64,000 nucleotides of DNA from Sphingobacteriales bacterium (GTDB lineage Bacteria; Bacteroidota; Bacteroidia; Chitinophagales; JADIYW01). The position numbers and the translations under genes are program-made. The stretch spans positions 16,405-80,404 of the forward strand of contig JADJYT010000012.1 in assembly GCA_016719635.1 (NCBI GenBank), written 5' to 3'. The notes beneath the pieces are model-generated. The model was not told the origin of the DNA. It saw nothing but the letters and a program-made list of their open reading frames with translations, and searched no databases. Below are positions 35,655-44,820 of the stretch, piece after piece (the stretch's first letter is position 1; each line of letters starts with the position of its first letter).

Positions 35655-36455
35655 TTACAGAAATGTCTTCATGATCTGATTCATGCGAAGGGCTTCCGCA
35701 CGGGCCTTTTCTGCAAAATCTTTTCCATTGCCGGCATAAATGACACTGCGTGTGGCATTCACCAGCAAGCCGATATCCTTGTTCAAGCCGAATTGTGACA
35801 ACTTCTGCAAATCTCCGCCCTGGGCACCCACGCCGGGCACCAGTAAGAAATGATCCGGGCAAAACTGACGAATCGCTTTAAATATCTCTTCGTGTGTGGC
35901 ACCGATTACAAACATCATATTTTCAGGTGTGCCAAATTGCATGCATTTCTCTATCACTTTCTGGTAAAGCGGTTTCTTACCGGATTGAAGGAATTGGAAA
36001 TCCCGGGAACCCTTATTGGATGTCAGCCCCAGCACAATCACCCATTTGTTTTTGATCTCCAGAAACGGTTTAATGGAATCTTCGCCCATATAGGGAGCAA
36101 TGGTAATCGCATCGAAGTTCATATTCTCCAAAAATGCCTTTGCATACATATTGGACGTATTGCCAATATCTCCGCGTTTTGCATCTGCAATCTTGAAATT
36201 GGAATCGGGTATCAGCTGCATCGTTTTATCCAATGTCTCCCATCCTTTAGCGCCGTACATTTCATAAAAGGCCAGATTGGGTTTATAGGCTACACAGACA
36301 TCCTGCGTGGCTTCTATGATCTGCTTATTGAATTCCAGTATCGGGTTCTTATATTTCAGCAGATGAGGGGGAATCCTGGCGATATCGGTATCGAGCCCGA
36401 CACACAAATACGATTTTTTACTTTTAATCTGCTGAATGAGTTGTTTTCTGGTCAT
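35655..36455 (-). CDS. pyrF: Orotidine 5'-phosphate decarboxylase (type 2)
   Basis: Last step of UMP synthesis. 266 aa, the longer mycobacterial/Bacteroidota type. It begins with the substrate-binding strand YLCVGLDTDIARIP. The catalytic block DAKRGDIGNT is in mid-protein and the phosphate-binding end VPGVGAQGGD follows later. It is tightly linked to the downstream thiF-like gene (2-base gap) and follows the NifU-like gene by 29 bases. Confidence 0.95.
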   Translation of the reverse strand: MTRKQLIQQIKSKKSYLCVGLDTDIARIPPHLLKYKNPILEFNKQIIEATQDVCVAYKPNLAFYEMYGAKGWETLDKTMQLIPDSNFKIADAKRGDIGNTSNMYAKAFLENMNFDAITIAPYMGEDSIKPFLEIKNKWVIVLGLTSNKGSRDFQFLQSGKKPLYQKVIEKCMQFGTPENMMFVIGATHEEIFKAIRQFCPDHFLLVPGVGAQGGDLQKLSQFGLNKDIGLLVNATRSVIYAGNGKDFAEKARAEALRMNQIMKTFL

Positions 36456-36458
36456 AGC

Positions 36459-36484
36459 AATTGCTTCGCGCTGCTCGCAATGAG
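36459..36484. repeat. Dispersed repeat fragment (AATTGCTTCGC...CGCAATGAG)
   Basis: The short gap between the NifU-like gene and pyrF is almost filled by CAATTGCTTCGC followed by GCTCGCAATGAG. This is the core of the dispersed repeat whose fuller copies are at 49974-50038 and 54515-54563. Its presence inside an apparent operon suggests recent insertion. Confidence 0.5.
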
Positions 36485-36739
36485 TTATATGGCTTCTACC
36501 GATTTTATTTCCGGAACGAAATTCTTAACCGTACTCTCTACGCCTGCTTTCATGGTGGAAACGCTCATCTTGCAACCATCACAATTCCCTAAAAGCCTTA
36601 CCTGAGCTACCATGTCATCGGTAATATCTATCAGCTCGATGTCCCCGCCGTCTGAATTCAGGAACGGACGGATATTATTCAGCGCATCCTGTACTTTTTC
36701 CATCAATTCTATCTTACTGTCTATTGTCATGGCAACCAT
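36485..36739 (-). CDS. NifU-like C-terminal domain protein (Fe-S scaffold)
   Basis: An 84-aa protein consisting only of the NifU C-terminal (Nfu) domain. It begins ALNNIRPFLNSDGGDIELIDI and has the cluster-binding cysteines in NCDGCKMS. Such proteins carry and deliver Fe-S clusters. It is seven bases after the Mrp-type ATPase gene, whose family also carries Fe-S clusters, so the pair probably works together in cluster delivery. An ATG at 36730 is an alternative start. Confidence 0.9.
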   Translation of the reverse strand: MVAMTIDSKIELMEKVQDALNNIRPFLNSDGGDIELIDITDDMVAQVRLLGNCDGCKMSVSTMKAGVESTVKNFVPEIKSVEAI

Positions 36740-36746
36740 AAAAGTA

Positions 36747-37829
36747 CTAATTTATGGAGACACTTGCGTTATTAATAATGGCAATTTGTTGTGCAACACT
36801 TTGTGCCAGTTGCTCAAAAGCTACGGCTGCAGCAGTAGCCGTTTGCAATGCAATGGGCTTTCCGAAATCTCCCCCTTCCCTGATATCCTGTTCAATGGGC
36901 AATTCGCCTAAGAACGGCACCTCAAACTGCTGTGCCAGCAACCTGCCACCGCCTTTTCCAAAAATATAATATTTCTTATCCGGCAATTCCGGTGGTGTGA
37001 AATAAGACATATTTTCCACCACACCCAATACCGGCACATTGACAGATTCCAACTGATAAAAGGCAATTGCCTTACGTGCATCTATCAGGGCCACTTCCTG
37101 CGGTGTCGTCACCACGATGGCTCCGGTTACTGGTACCAACTGCGCCAATGTAAGATGGATGTCTCCTGTTCCAGGTGGCAAGTCCAGCACCAGATAATCC
37201 AGGTCATTCCACAAGGCATCGGTAATAATCTGGCGTAAGGCAGAAGTTGCCATCGGGCCACGCCAGGCAACAGGCTGTTTGTCCTGTATCAGAAAACCGA
37301 TAGACATCACCTGCATACCGAGGTAATCTACCGGAACAATTTTGTTCTTATCGTCCACCTGCTGAATTCCGGGTCTGGAACTTTGCAGCCCGAGCATAGT
37401 CGGTACAGACGGTCCGTAGATATCCGCATCGATTAATCCAACTCTTGCTCCGGCTCGGAGGAGCGCTAACGCTAAGTTCACGGCGACGGTAGACTTCCCC
37501 ACCCCTCCTTTTCCGGAAGCTACCGTGATAATGTTTTTTACGTTCGGTAAAATATCTGATTTCACATTCCGCAAGGTCGTAACCCTCGAGGTGAAATCAA
37601 TTATCACCTTTACATCATTGGAAACCAGCTGGGCGATGGCATTCCGGCAATCATTTTCCAATTGCTCCTTCAGCGGGCAAGCCGGTGTGGTAAGTTCAAT
37701 GGTAAATCTTATTTCATCCTCGCTAAACGATAGATTCTTTATCATTCCCAGCGAAACCAGATCCTTTTTGAAATCGGGGTCTTCTACCTGAGAAAGTGCA
37801 TGCAATATCTGTTGTTCTGTAAATTTCAT
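36747..37829 (-). CDS. mrp: Mrp/NBP35-type Fe-S cluster carrier ATPase
   Basis: A 360-aa P-loop protein. The N-terminal DUF59/MIP18-like domain is at about residues 5-80 (SQVEDPDFKKDLVSLGMI). The deviant Walker A GKGGVGKST is at 106-114, with Walker B DLPPGTGDIHL later. The family binds and transfers Fe-S clusters, for example ApbC. The CxxC typical of many homologues is not seen, which is common in Bacteroidota forms. It is the first gene of the minus-strand group with the NifU-like gene, pyrF and the thiF-like gene. Confidence 0.93.
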   Translation of the reverse strand: MKFTEQQILHALSQVEDPDFKKDLVSLGMIKNLSFSEDEIRFTIELTTPACPLKEQLENDCRNAIAQLVSNDVKVIIDFTSRVTTLRNVKSDILPNVKNIITVASGKGGVGKSTVAVNLALALLRAGARVGLIDADIYGPSVPTMLGLQSSRPGIQQVDDKNKIVPVDYLGMQVMSIGFLIQDKQPVAWRGPMATSALRQIITDALWNDLDYLVLDLPPGTGDIHLTLAQLVPVTGAIVVTTPQEVALIDARKAIAFYQLESVNVPVLGVVENMSYFTPPELPDKKYYIFGKGGGRLLAQQFEVPFLGELPIEQDIREGGDFGKPIALQTATAAAVAFEQLAQSVAQQIAIINNASVSIN

Positions 37830-37888
37830 TGAGACACAAAATTACACATGTAAAATGGATTTTTGCCTCTTTCGTCCATATTAAGTAA

Positions 37889-39685
37889 TTAAGAAGACGG
37901 ATGCAGCGTTCTCAGCAATTCAGCCTTTTCAACAAACTCATCTATGATCTTAGCCGTTTTCCGCGGGTTCACCATATGATACAAGTGCTCCCGGAAAAGG
38001 TCATTTTCTTCATAATTGGTAATATCGACCACTTCAATATTCATTCCTTCGTATAACCTGGGTACAAATTTGGCAACACTGTCCCGTTCGCTTTTCAGTA
38101 TAAGAACCGGAATATTGTATTTTGGTATATTTACCAGGCCTCTCTGACTGTCATAAGCGATAGATTCCTGTAAGGCGGAATGTGTCTGTATGGCAAATAC
38201 CTTTGACGGTGTCTTGTTCAATGCCCGTTCTATCGGAATCCTGTTCAGGTGCGGCAACGAGTCCATATTGGTCATTAAATAAATAATCCTAGATTTCACC
38301 GCAGTCCAGATATTGCTTTTTTCGGTGGCTTCCCGGTTAATCAGCATCTCGGAAAGGTTTATCCCTCTTTTACGCACACCGGCCTTACTGTCCAATGGAA
38401 TAATCCTTCGGAATGCCAGCAGGAATGGCTTCTGAATGACCGCATCCGAAAAATTCATGGACGGAACAATGACATTATCCAGAAATCCCAGCAGGGCGTG
38501 TTTGGATTCCTCGCCGAAAAAAGGATTGGCGCCAATCCTTCCGTGTAAATACTTTTTAATGCCGTTGAGGTTTTCAAACTCCCTGTCCATCATCAGGAAA
38601 TAGATATTGCCCATGGAATGGTCAAAAATATAGACCGGGTGCCCTTTGGAACCAAAATAATCGACGACGGCATCTATGTTTTTCATCACATGTTTGGAAT
38701 AGTCGTCTACCGGCAATTCCGACGGAATCGTTCCGTAATGCATAGCGGCAGCGATATACCTGGTGGATGGTATGGAGGTTAACAATCCGTCAAAAGAGTT
38801 GAGGCCTAAAAATCCGTGAATTAAAACAATGACCGGTAATTTTTCCTTAGCATTTTCCTTATATGGATAAGCTACATCCAAACGTATGGTACTGGTGCCG
38901 TAAGGTGTTTCCCTGTTAATTTCAATCTGCGGCCATGTTAGTGCTTTATAATCAATGAATACCGTTACCCTGTTCTTCAGATTGTCTATAAACCTTATAA
39001 AACTCGGACTTTCATCGGGTTTACCTGTTGTACAGTACAACCATGCCAATGGCCGGCGTTTATCTGCCTTAGTCGCGAAAAATGCGATATGTCTGGATTG
39101 CATTAAAAAATAGGGAGTGGTGGTTAATTCCTTTTCTTTATTGATAGTGACTATTTCCGCTATTTCCTTTGATCCAAACGTTTTAGAATTGCGTTCTATT
39201 CCTGCCACCCTTCCTCTTGGATTGGAGGCCAGAAAAGCATAATCAAATCCCTTTTTATTGTTCTGCTGCAGAAACTGACCCAGCAGCTCATTGAACTCTG
39301 CAGCATATTCTTCCAACGTATCTGTATGAATGTCCCTGCCAATCACCTGCTCTGCTGTTATCAATCCTTTCTTCACCAATGTCCTTAAAAAGGAACCGGC
39401 ATCCATCACTCCCTGCAGACCTTCCTGACTTTTCAGCGGAGAATTGACAAACGAAAAAAAGATATTATGCGAACTGGTGAGTTCTCCGTAATGATCAATG
39501 ATATACTGATACGCTCCGGCCGGTGACTGCCCGTGTGATAAACCGACCAGAAACTTATAACCTCTTTTTAATGAGCGATTGGCATGATAGAAGAAATCAC
39601 GGGCAACGGCTTCATCAAATTCTTCTTTAGTCTGAAAATATTTTGTATCAGGTGCCTTATAAGCCGTTTGTATGTCTATATCCAT
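37889..39685 (-). CDS. Fusion of a sugar-phosphate-isomerase-like domain and an alpha/beta hydrolase
   Basis: A 598-aa cytosolic protein. Residues about 20-235 resemble the NagB/6-phosphogluconolactonase fold, with VGLSHGQSPAGAYQYI at the phosphate-loop position. The family's GxDGH-type catalytic motif is replaced by ASNPRGRVAGIER, so catalysis there may be lost or altered. Residues about 260-590 form an alpha/beta hydrolase. It has the oxyanion segment LIHGFLG, a nucleophile elbow DHSMGN (Ser357), a candidate acid in KSERDSV and a His in REHLYHMVNP. No such architecture is familiar to me. The gene stands alone between mrp and a DUF1295 gene. Confidence 0.7.
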   Translation of the reverse strand: MDIDIQTAYKAPDTKYFQTKEEFDEAVARDFFYHANRSLKRGYKFLVGLSHGQSPAGAYQYIIDHYGELTSSHNIFFSFVNSPLKSQEGLQGVMDAGSFLRTLVKKGLITAEQVIGRDIHTDTLEEYAAEFNELLGQFLQQNNKKGFDYAFLASNPRGRVAGIERNSKTFGSKEIAEIVTINKEKELTTTPYFLMQSRHIAFFATKADKRRPLAWLYCTTGKPDESPSFIRFIDNLKNRVTVFIDYKALTWPQIEINRETPYGTSTIRLDVAYPYKENAKEKLPVIVLIHGFLGLNSFDGLLTSIPSTRYIAAAMHYGTIPSELPVDDYSKHVMKNIDAVVDYFGSKGHPVYIFDHSMGNIYFLMMDREFENLNGIKKYLHGRIGANPFFGEESKHALLGFLDNVIVPSMNFSDAVIQKPFLLAFRRIIPLDSKAGVRKRGINLSEMLINREATEKSNIWTAVKSRIIYLMTNMDSLPHLNRIPIERALNKTPSKVFAIQTHSALQESIAYDSQRGLVNIPKYNIPVLILKSERDSVAKFVPRLYEGMNIEVVDITNYEENDLFREHLYHMVNPRKTAKIIDEFVEKAELLRTLHPSS

Positions 39686-39838
39686 CTTTTCAAATCCTTA
39701 TCGTAAATAACCAGCAACAATTCTCAATCGAACTGAATAATTATTTTTTAAAAATAAAAAGAATAGTCGGGATATACCTTAAGGTGACGCGATAAATAAT
39801 CATGATAAATATCAGAAAATTGCTTCATGATTATCTAC

Positions 39839-40639
39839 TTACCAAAATTTCGGAATGAAAGCAGGCGTATTCTTTATATACTCCTGGTATTCCGGGTTAT
39901 CTCTGTATTTGCTTTCCAGCATCGGCACCCCTGATACTTTTGTAAGCAGCCAGGTAACAGTAACGGGGCTTAACAAGCCAATGATTGTTTGTAGTGGTGC
40001 AAAGAAATTTACTGACATGATCCAGATACCCCACCACATCATCATTTCACCGAAATAATTCGGATGTCGGGTAAATTTCCATAATCCGTAGCGCATAGCT
40101 TTGCCCTTGTTTGCCGGGTTCTTTTTAAATACTGTCAGCTGATAATCTCCGACCGCCTCAAAAAAGAAACCTGCCAGCCAAACTATTAATCCTAAAAAAG
40201 TGAGGAAACTGATGCTTATGAACGAGGTATTTATATGGATTACAGGAAGTGCTATGATGAACATAAAGAAGCCCTGCAATAAAAATACCTGCAGCAATGC
40301 ACCCAGCCAGTGCGGAATGTTGTGCTTTGTCCAAAGCTTCCGGAAATTAATATATCGCCAATCCTCCGGCTGACCGATGTTGCGAACGAAAATATGCGAA
40401 GCTAAGCGAAGCCCCCAGATAATTACCAGGAAATTAACGACATGTTTTACCAAAAACACATGTTTGCTTTCAATGTACGCATTTACAGAAAGCAGAAAAT
40501 AGACAACAATCACAACAAATCCCATACCCCAGAAAATATCGACGATTGAATTATTCTTTTTCAGCTGTGCCAGTAAAAAAATACCGTACATAAACAGCAG
40601 AATAATCCCAAAAACTTTCAGATAACTGTAGAATTGCAT
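39839..40639 (-). CDS. DUF1295 family membrane protein (steroid 5-alpha-reductase-like)
   Basis: A 266-aa polytopic protein with at least six hydrophobic segments. The C-terminal signature FTRHPNYFGEMMMWWGIW is the hallmark of DUF1295/ICMT-like NADPH-dependent reductases or methyltransferases. The substrate is unknown, probably a lipid. The ATG at 40639 is preferred over an in-frame TTG at 40657. It lies divergent from the diheme cytochrome c gene. Confidence 0.85.
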   Translation of the reverse strand: MQFYSYLKVFGIILLFMYGIFLLAQLKKNNSIVDIFWGMGFVVIVVYFLLSVNAYIESKHVFLVKHVVNFLVIIWGLRLASHIFVRNIGQPEDWRYINFRKLWTKHNIPHWLGALLQVFLLQGFFMFIIALPVIHINTSFISISFLTFLGLIVWLAGFFFEAVGDYQLTVFKKNPANKGKAMRYGLWKFTRHPNYFGEMMMWWGIWIMSVNFFAPLQTIIGLLSPVTVTWLLTKVSGVPMLESKYRDNPEYQEYIKNTPAFIPKFW

Positions 40640-40748
40640 TAATAGTAAACAAAACAACCAGCCTTTGGTTCATTTTGTTGAACCTAGTGTATAATAATTT
40701 GGATTTTATCTAAACAAATTATAATTTTCACTAACAAAAATAGAAACT

Positions 40749-41714
40749 ATGATAAAATGGATTAAACGAATAGCAGTTGTTTTAGTTCTCCTGATAGCAA
40801 TTGCACTGGGCTATCTTACGCTGGCATTACCCAATGTTGGCAAACCGGATGACCTGAAAATCGAGGCGACTCCTGAAGTGATTGCCCGAGGCGCCTATTT
40901 AGCCAACCACGTATCGGTGTGTATTGACTGCCACTCCAAACGAGACTGGTCTAAATTCTCCGGCCCGCCGGTGGAAGGGACAGAAGGAATGGGCGGCGAC
41001 GCCTTTACAAAAGAGTTTGGATTCCCCGGCAGCTTTTACGCAAAAAACATTACACCGGCAGGTGTCGGAAAATGGACAGACGGTGAATTGCTGAGAGCCA
41101 TTTCCTGCGGCGTAAACCGCGACAACAAAGCGTTTTTCCCCGTCATGCCTTACCCGTATTACGCACATATGGACAAGGAGGACATCATTGCCATCATTGC
41201 ATATATCCGCACATTAAAACCGATACAAAATGAGGTACCTCCTTCTGAACCGGAATTCCCGATGAGTATTATCCTCAATACCATCCCTCAGAAAGCCTCT
41301 TTTACCAAGAGACCTGAAAAGGCTGCCAATGCCATATACGGCGCATATGTAGTAAATGCAGCCGGCTGTTCAGAATGCCATACAAATGCCATTAAAGGCA
41401 AGAAGGTGGAGGGCATGGATTTTGCAGGGGGGAGAGAATTTAATCTGCCCGGAAAGACAATTGTTTCCTCTAATATCACGCCGGACAAGGAAACCGGCAT
41501 AGGTTACTGGACGGAAGAAGCTTTTGTGTCGAAATTTAAATCTTTTGAAGCTAAATCCACTTTGGCAGATATTAAATCCCCATCTGACTTCCAGACTATG
41601 ATGCCCTGGAGCATGTATGCCGGAATGGATAGCGTGGACCTAAAGGCCATATATGCTTATCTGCAGGCATTGAAGCCGATTAAAAATAAGGTAGTGAAGA
41701 ATCTTAACGGATAG
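40749..41714 (+). CDS. Membrane-anchored diheme cytochrome c
   Basis: A 321-aa protein with an N-terminal membrane anchor (about residues 8-27) and two class I cytochrome c domains. The heme motifs are CIDCH (58-62) and CSECH (207-211). Probable axial methionines lie in FFPVMPYPYY and MMPWSMYAGM. It resembles the cytochrome c subunits of membrane alcohol/gluconate dehydrogenases, but no dehydrogenase gene is adjacent. It probably passes electrons in the periplasm. Its 3' end overlaps the convergent M23 gene by 11 bases. Confidence 0.88.
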   Translation: MIKWIKRIAVVLVLLIAIALGYLTLALPNVGKPDDLKIEATPEVIARGAYLANHVSVCIDCHSKRDWSKFSGPPVEGTEGMGGDAFTKEFGFPGSFYAKNITPAGVGKWTDGELLRAISCGVNRDNKAFFPVMPYPYYAHMDKEDIIAIIAYIRTLKPIQNEVPPSEPEFPMSIILNTIPQKASFTKRPEKAANAIYGAYVVNAAGCSECHTNAIKGKKVEGMDFAGGREFNLPGKTIVSSNITPDKETGIGYWTEEAFVSKFKSFEAKSTLADIKSPSDFQTMMPWSMYAGMDSVDLKAIYAYLQALKPIKNKVVKNLNG

Positions 41715-43056
41715 AAATGGTCTCTAAGGCTTGTTTTACGGCGGTAAAGTAGGCCAGGTAATCGTTTAACTCTTTTTTGGGAACTTGTCTGACTACGTTC
41801 AGCTTCTCTCTCAGCGGATCCACCTGTGCACCATGTTTCCAGAACCGGTAACAAACATGCGGACCGGTTGCCAATCCTGTACTGCCGACAAAACCTATCA
41901 CCTGCCCCTGTTGTACACGAACACCCTTTCTTATACCACGGGCAAAACGGGACATGTGCAGATACTGTGTTTCATACCTTCTGTCATGCCGGATTTTGAC
42001 ATACTTGCCGTTATTGTGTGTAAACTGTGCCGCTTCTATCACCCCGCTGGCAGTGGCAATAATCGGGGTGCCCTGAGGCGCGGCAAAGTCGGTACCCAAG
42101 TGAGCTTTTTCCACCTGTAATATCGGATGAAACCGCCGCAGGCTAAAACGGGAAACGATGCTTCCTCCCTTTTTTAAGGGAGATTTTAAGAAGGATGTTT
42201 TCAGGTATTTCCCGGCATCGTCCACATACTGATAGCTGCTGTCATCTTTCAGGAAATAATCAACCGCATAAATGCTTTTCTTCCTGGTTTTAATGCAAAT
42301 GGCCTGTACATGCCCGTAATTCAGAAATTGTCCGTTAATGCTCAATTGGTCGTAGATGAACTGCAGCGTATCCCCTTTCCGGATTTTGTTTACATTGTAC
42401 TTCCCGTTAAACGCAACATTTAACTTTTCCATCAGCGATGGGTCCAGCTTATTTTCTTTCAATGTTTTGGATAACGACTTTTGCATGACCGCCGCAAAAT
42501 AAATCTTGGTGGTGTCAATATTCTTCTCATAAAAGGATATCTGCAGCGGCTGGTAGAGAATCGTTTTATGTTTCTTAAACTTCCATCTCTTTTTCTTCGG
42601 TTCCTGTTCATTCACATACGGAACCAACGCTGTATCCGTGCAGTTGGCAATGACATATTCATAATCCGATGCTTTAAAAACCAGGTATTGCAAAACAGAG
42701 GAGGAATCCGTTTCTTTCGAAATGGTAAAATATTTTTGGCTGGGTTTAATATTCAGGACATCGAAATACTCTTTGCTCTCACGCACAAACTGATTATACT
42801 GATACTGATTTAAGCGAAGTGATTTAAATATCTTCTGAATGCTGTTTCTCCGGCCCACTACCTTTTCCCTCACACACAATTCAGCTACATCAATATCCAG
42901 AAATGAGATAGCTACGGGATTCTCACAGGCAGTTGAAGTAGTTGTATCTGCTGCCTCCGTTCTGACAATAAGGCTATCGTCCTGCCCGTTGTGACGGTTT
43001 TGGCAGGAAATAATGAAAATAAGAATTGGTATCAGTACTACCAGTTGTTTCGGCAT
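41704..43056 (-). CDS. M23 family peptidase, lipoprotein, with Cys in the HxH motif
   Basis: A 450-aa cell-wall endopeptidase-like protein with a lipoprotein signal (PILIFIISCQNRH, Cys at 18), a long N-terminal region and a C-terminal LytM/M23 domain. The zinc ligands His319 and Asp323 are in AHLGTDFAAP and His367 in QYLHMSRF. The usual final HxH is H-V-C (His400, Cys402), so cysteine replaces the third zinc ligand. The domain is otherwise complete. It probably cleaves peptidoglycan cross-links. It has its own promoter. Confidence 0.87.
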   Translation of the reverse strand: MPKQLVVLIPILIFIISCQNRHNGQDDSLIVRTEAADTTTSTACENPVAISFLDIDVAELCVREKVVGRRNSIQKIFKSLRLNQYQYNQFVRESKEYFDVLNIKPSQKYFTISKETDSSSVLQYLVFKASDYEYVIANCTDTALVPYVNEQEPKKKRWKFKKHKTILYQPLQISFYEKNIDTTKIYFAAVMQKSLSKTLKENKLDPSLMEKLNVAFNGKYNVNKIRKGDTLQFIYDQLSINGQFLNYGHVQAICIKTRKKSIYAVDYFLKDDSSYQYVDDAGKYLKTSFLKSPLKKGGSIVSRFSLRRFHPILQVEKAHLGTDFAAPQGTPIIATASGVIEAAQFTHNNGKYVKIRHDRRYETQYLHMSRFARGIRKGVRVQQGQVIGFVGSTGLATGPHVCYRFWKHGAQVDPLREKLNVVRQVPKKELNDYLAYFTAVKQALETISIR

Positions 43057-43078
43057 TCTTTCAACTTAGTTGCAAGAA

Positions 43079-43086
43079 CAAAGATA
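43079..43086 (-). promoter_or_regulatory. -7 element of the M23 peptidase gene
   Basis: TATCTTTG on the minus strand, ending 22 bases before the ATG at 43056, is a perfect TAnnTTTG match. No clear TTG is seen upstream. Confidence 0.48.
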
Positions 43087-43133
43087 CGCATTTTCTGAAA
43101 TTCAGGAAAATGAAAAAGTGGAAATCCATTGAC

Positions 43134-44252
43134 TTATCTCAACAAATAATACAAAACAGGAACTGCCACTAGAAGCCGGACCACTTCCAGCACAGCTGCC
43201 CACCTCTTACGCTCGAACAGCGACCCGATGGTAATGGAAGACAATACGATGAAGCCGATGCCGACCAGTTCCTGCTTTAGATTGAATTTATCAATTCCGA
43301 ATAAAAAATACGAAACAAATGCGAGCATCAGCAAGAACTGTATCGAAAGATACACATGCATCCTTGAATTGGTATCTGCATCATACAGTTGACGGGTGGT
43401 ATCAATTTCCTTCGGCACGATGGGGCCGCCGAGGTATGCCGGCCGCCACCCGGGAGCTTTGAATAAAACAAGGAAAAAATCCTTTATATTTTTCACATGC
43501 ACCAATTGTTTTGCCATCCAGCCGTAATAATCAAAATTGGCGACGGCAACATTCCAGCTTTTCAGCTGCGATGTGATGCCGTAATGCACTTCTTCCTCTT
43601 CTTCCTGAAAGGTGCCGAATATCCTGTCGTAGATGATAAAGGTACCTCCATGATTCTTGTCGATATATTTTGGATTCACGCCGTGGTGCACCCGATGATG
43701 AGAGGGCGTATTCATCACCAACTCAAACCAGGCCGGCAACTTTCCGATTAAGCGCGTATGTATCCAGAACTGATATAAGGTTTGTATCTGTGCTACCACT
43801 AAGAAGGAAAGAGGATCAAACCCTATAAAAGCCAGTGGCAGGTAAAACCAGAAGGAGCCGAAGACCTGTGTGGCTGACTGCCGCAAGGCAACGGACAAAT
43901 TATATTCCTCACTCTGATGATGCACCACATGGGTCCCCCACAAAACGCTGATTTCATGTGACAGGCGGTGAAACCAGTAGTAAAAAAAATCGACGCCCAG
44001 CAACAGCAGTATCCAGGTGTACCAGGTTTGCGGCATGGTGGTGATACGGTAATTGTCATAAATCCAGATATACACTCCTATATTCAATATCTTCAGCAAC
44101 ACGCCGGTTACCTGCTGTACAATACCTGTATTGATATTGCTGATGGCATCATTCAGACGATACAGATGCGTCTTCTTGATCTTGTCAATTATTATTTCAA
44201 TGGCTATCAGTACAAAGAAAGCCGGAATGGAATAAACGATGAGTGATTTCAT
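43134..44252 (-). CDS. Sterol desaturase / fatty acid hydroxylase family membrane enzyme
   Basis: A 372-aa di-iron membrane protein with the family's His clusters: HRLSHE (His95, His99), HVVHH (about 108-112) and HHRVHHGVN (about 183-191), among several hydrophobic helices. It most resembles the alkylglycerol-monooxygenase/sterol-desaturase group, which uses O2 to hydroxylate or desaturate lipids. The C-terminal part adds further hydrophobic helices beyond the catalytic domain. The substrate is unknown. It is an isolated gene between the M23 peptidase and the FtsB-like gene. Confidence 0.87.
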   Translation of the reverse strand: MKSLIVYSIPAFFVLIAIEIIIDKIKKTHLYRLNDAISNINTGIVQQVTGVLLKILNIGVYIWIYDNYRITTMPQTWYTWILLLLGVDFFYYWFHRLSHEISVLWGTHVVHHQSEEYNLSVALRQSATQVFGSFWFYLPLAFIGFDPLSFLVVAQIQTLYQFWIHTRLIGKLPAWFELVMNTPSHHRVHHGVNPKYIDKNHGGTFIIYDRIFGTFQEEEEEVHYGITSQLKSWNVAVANFDYYGWMAKQLVHVKNIKDFFLVLFKAPGWRPAYLGGPIVPKEIDTTRQLYDADTNSRMHVYLSIQFLLMLAFVSYFLFGIDKFNLKQELVGIGFIVLSSITIGSLFERKRWAAVLEVVRLLVAVPVLYYLLR

Positions 44253-44394
44253 ACTGCTATAAACGATTGACGATGAAGAATGGACGAATAAAGTTAGGAA
44301 GAAAAATGAAATAACTGCTTCTTAATCGAACACGGATTATCAAGATTTTTATGATTCAACCCACGCAATCTTAATTATCCTGAAAATCTGTGTA

Positions 44395-44712
44395 CTATTT
44401 CTCTTCCTCCACGAAAATGTACAGGTCTTCGCTGTCGCGTTTCATCCAGTAGTTTTCACGGGCAAATTTTTCCATCTGCTCAATTCCGGAAAAAAGCTCC
44501 TTTTGCTGCAATTTCACTTTCTGAATTTCTTTGGTATAATAAGCCTCTTCTTTTGAAAGTTTATGCAGTTCCAGTGCCAGTTTGGCCTGGGAAAAGAGCG
44601 TATTCTGGTTAAAAAACAAGAGGTAAATGAAATACCCGAAAAACAATAAAAAGAACTTATTCCTGAATAAGGCGGGAATCTTTTCTTTGAGCTTTGAATC
44701 GACGATGGCCAT
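44395..44712 (-). CDS. FtsB/DivIC-type septum formation protein
   Basis: A 105-aa bitopic protein with one hydrophobic segment (about residues 18-36, FLLFFGYFIYLLFF), a coiled-coil-like stretch, then the conserved FtsB/DivIC end with KFARENYWMKRDSEDLYIF. The ATG at 44712 is preferred over an upstream in-frame start. FtsB/DivIC pairs with the FtsL and FtsQ encoded in the dcw operon. It sits downstream of enolase, as ftsB does in many bacteria. Confidence 0.85.
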   Translation of the reverse strand: MAIVDSKLKEKIPALFRNKFFLLFFGYFIYLLFFNQNTLFSQAKLALELHKLSKEEAYYTKEIQKVKLQQKELFSGIEQMEKFARENYWMKRDSEDLYIFVEEEK

Positions 44713-44820
44713 GTTGTAAAGGTAATTAGTAATTGGCAATTCGCAGTTAGAATTTTTTAACCTATGTGTATTAAAAAGACCCTATGAAAATGATTGCAGA
44801 GGGACCGCTATGTAAACATC

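Noticed and set aside
35653..35862. N-terminal extension of the thiF-like gene
   Set aside because: It overlaps the C-terminal coding part of pyrF and its residues look like a shadow frame; the ATG at 35652 gives a normal start.
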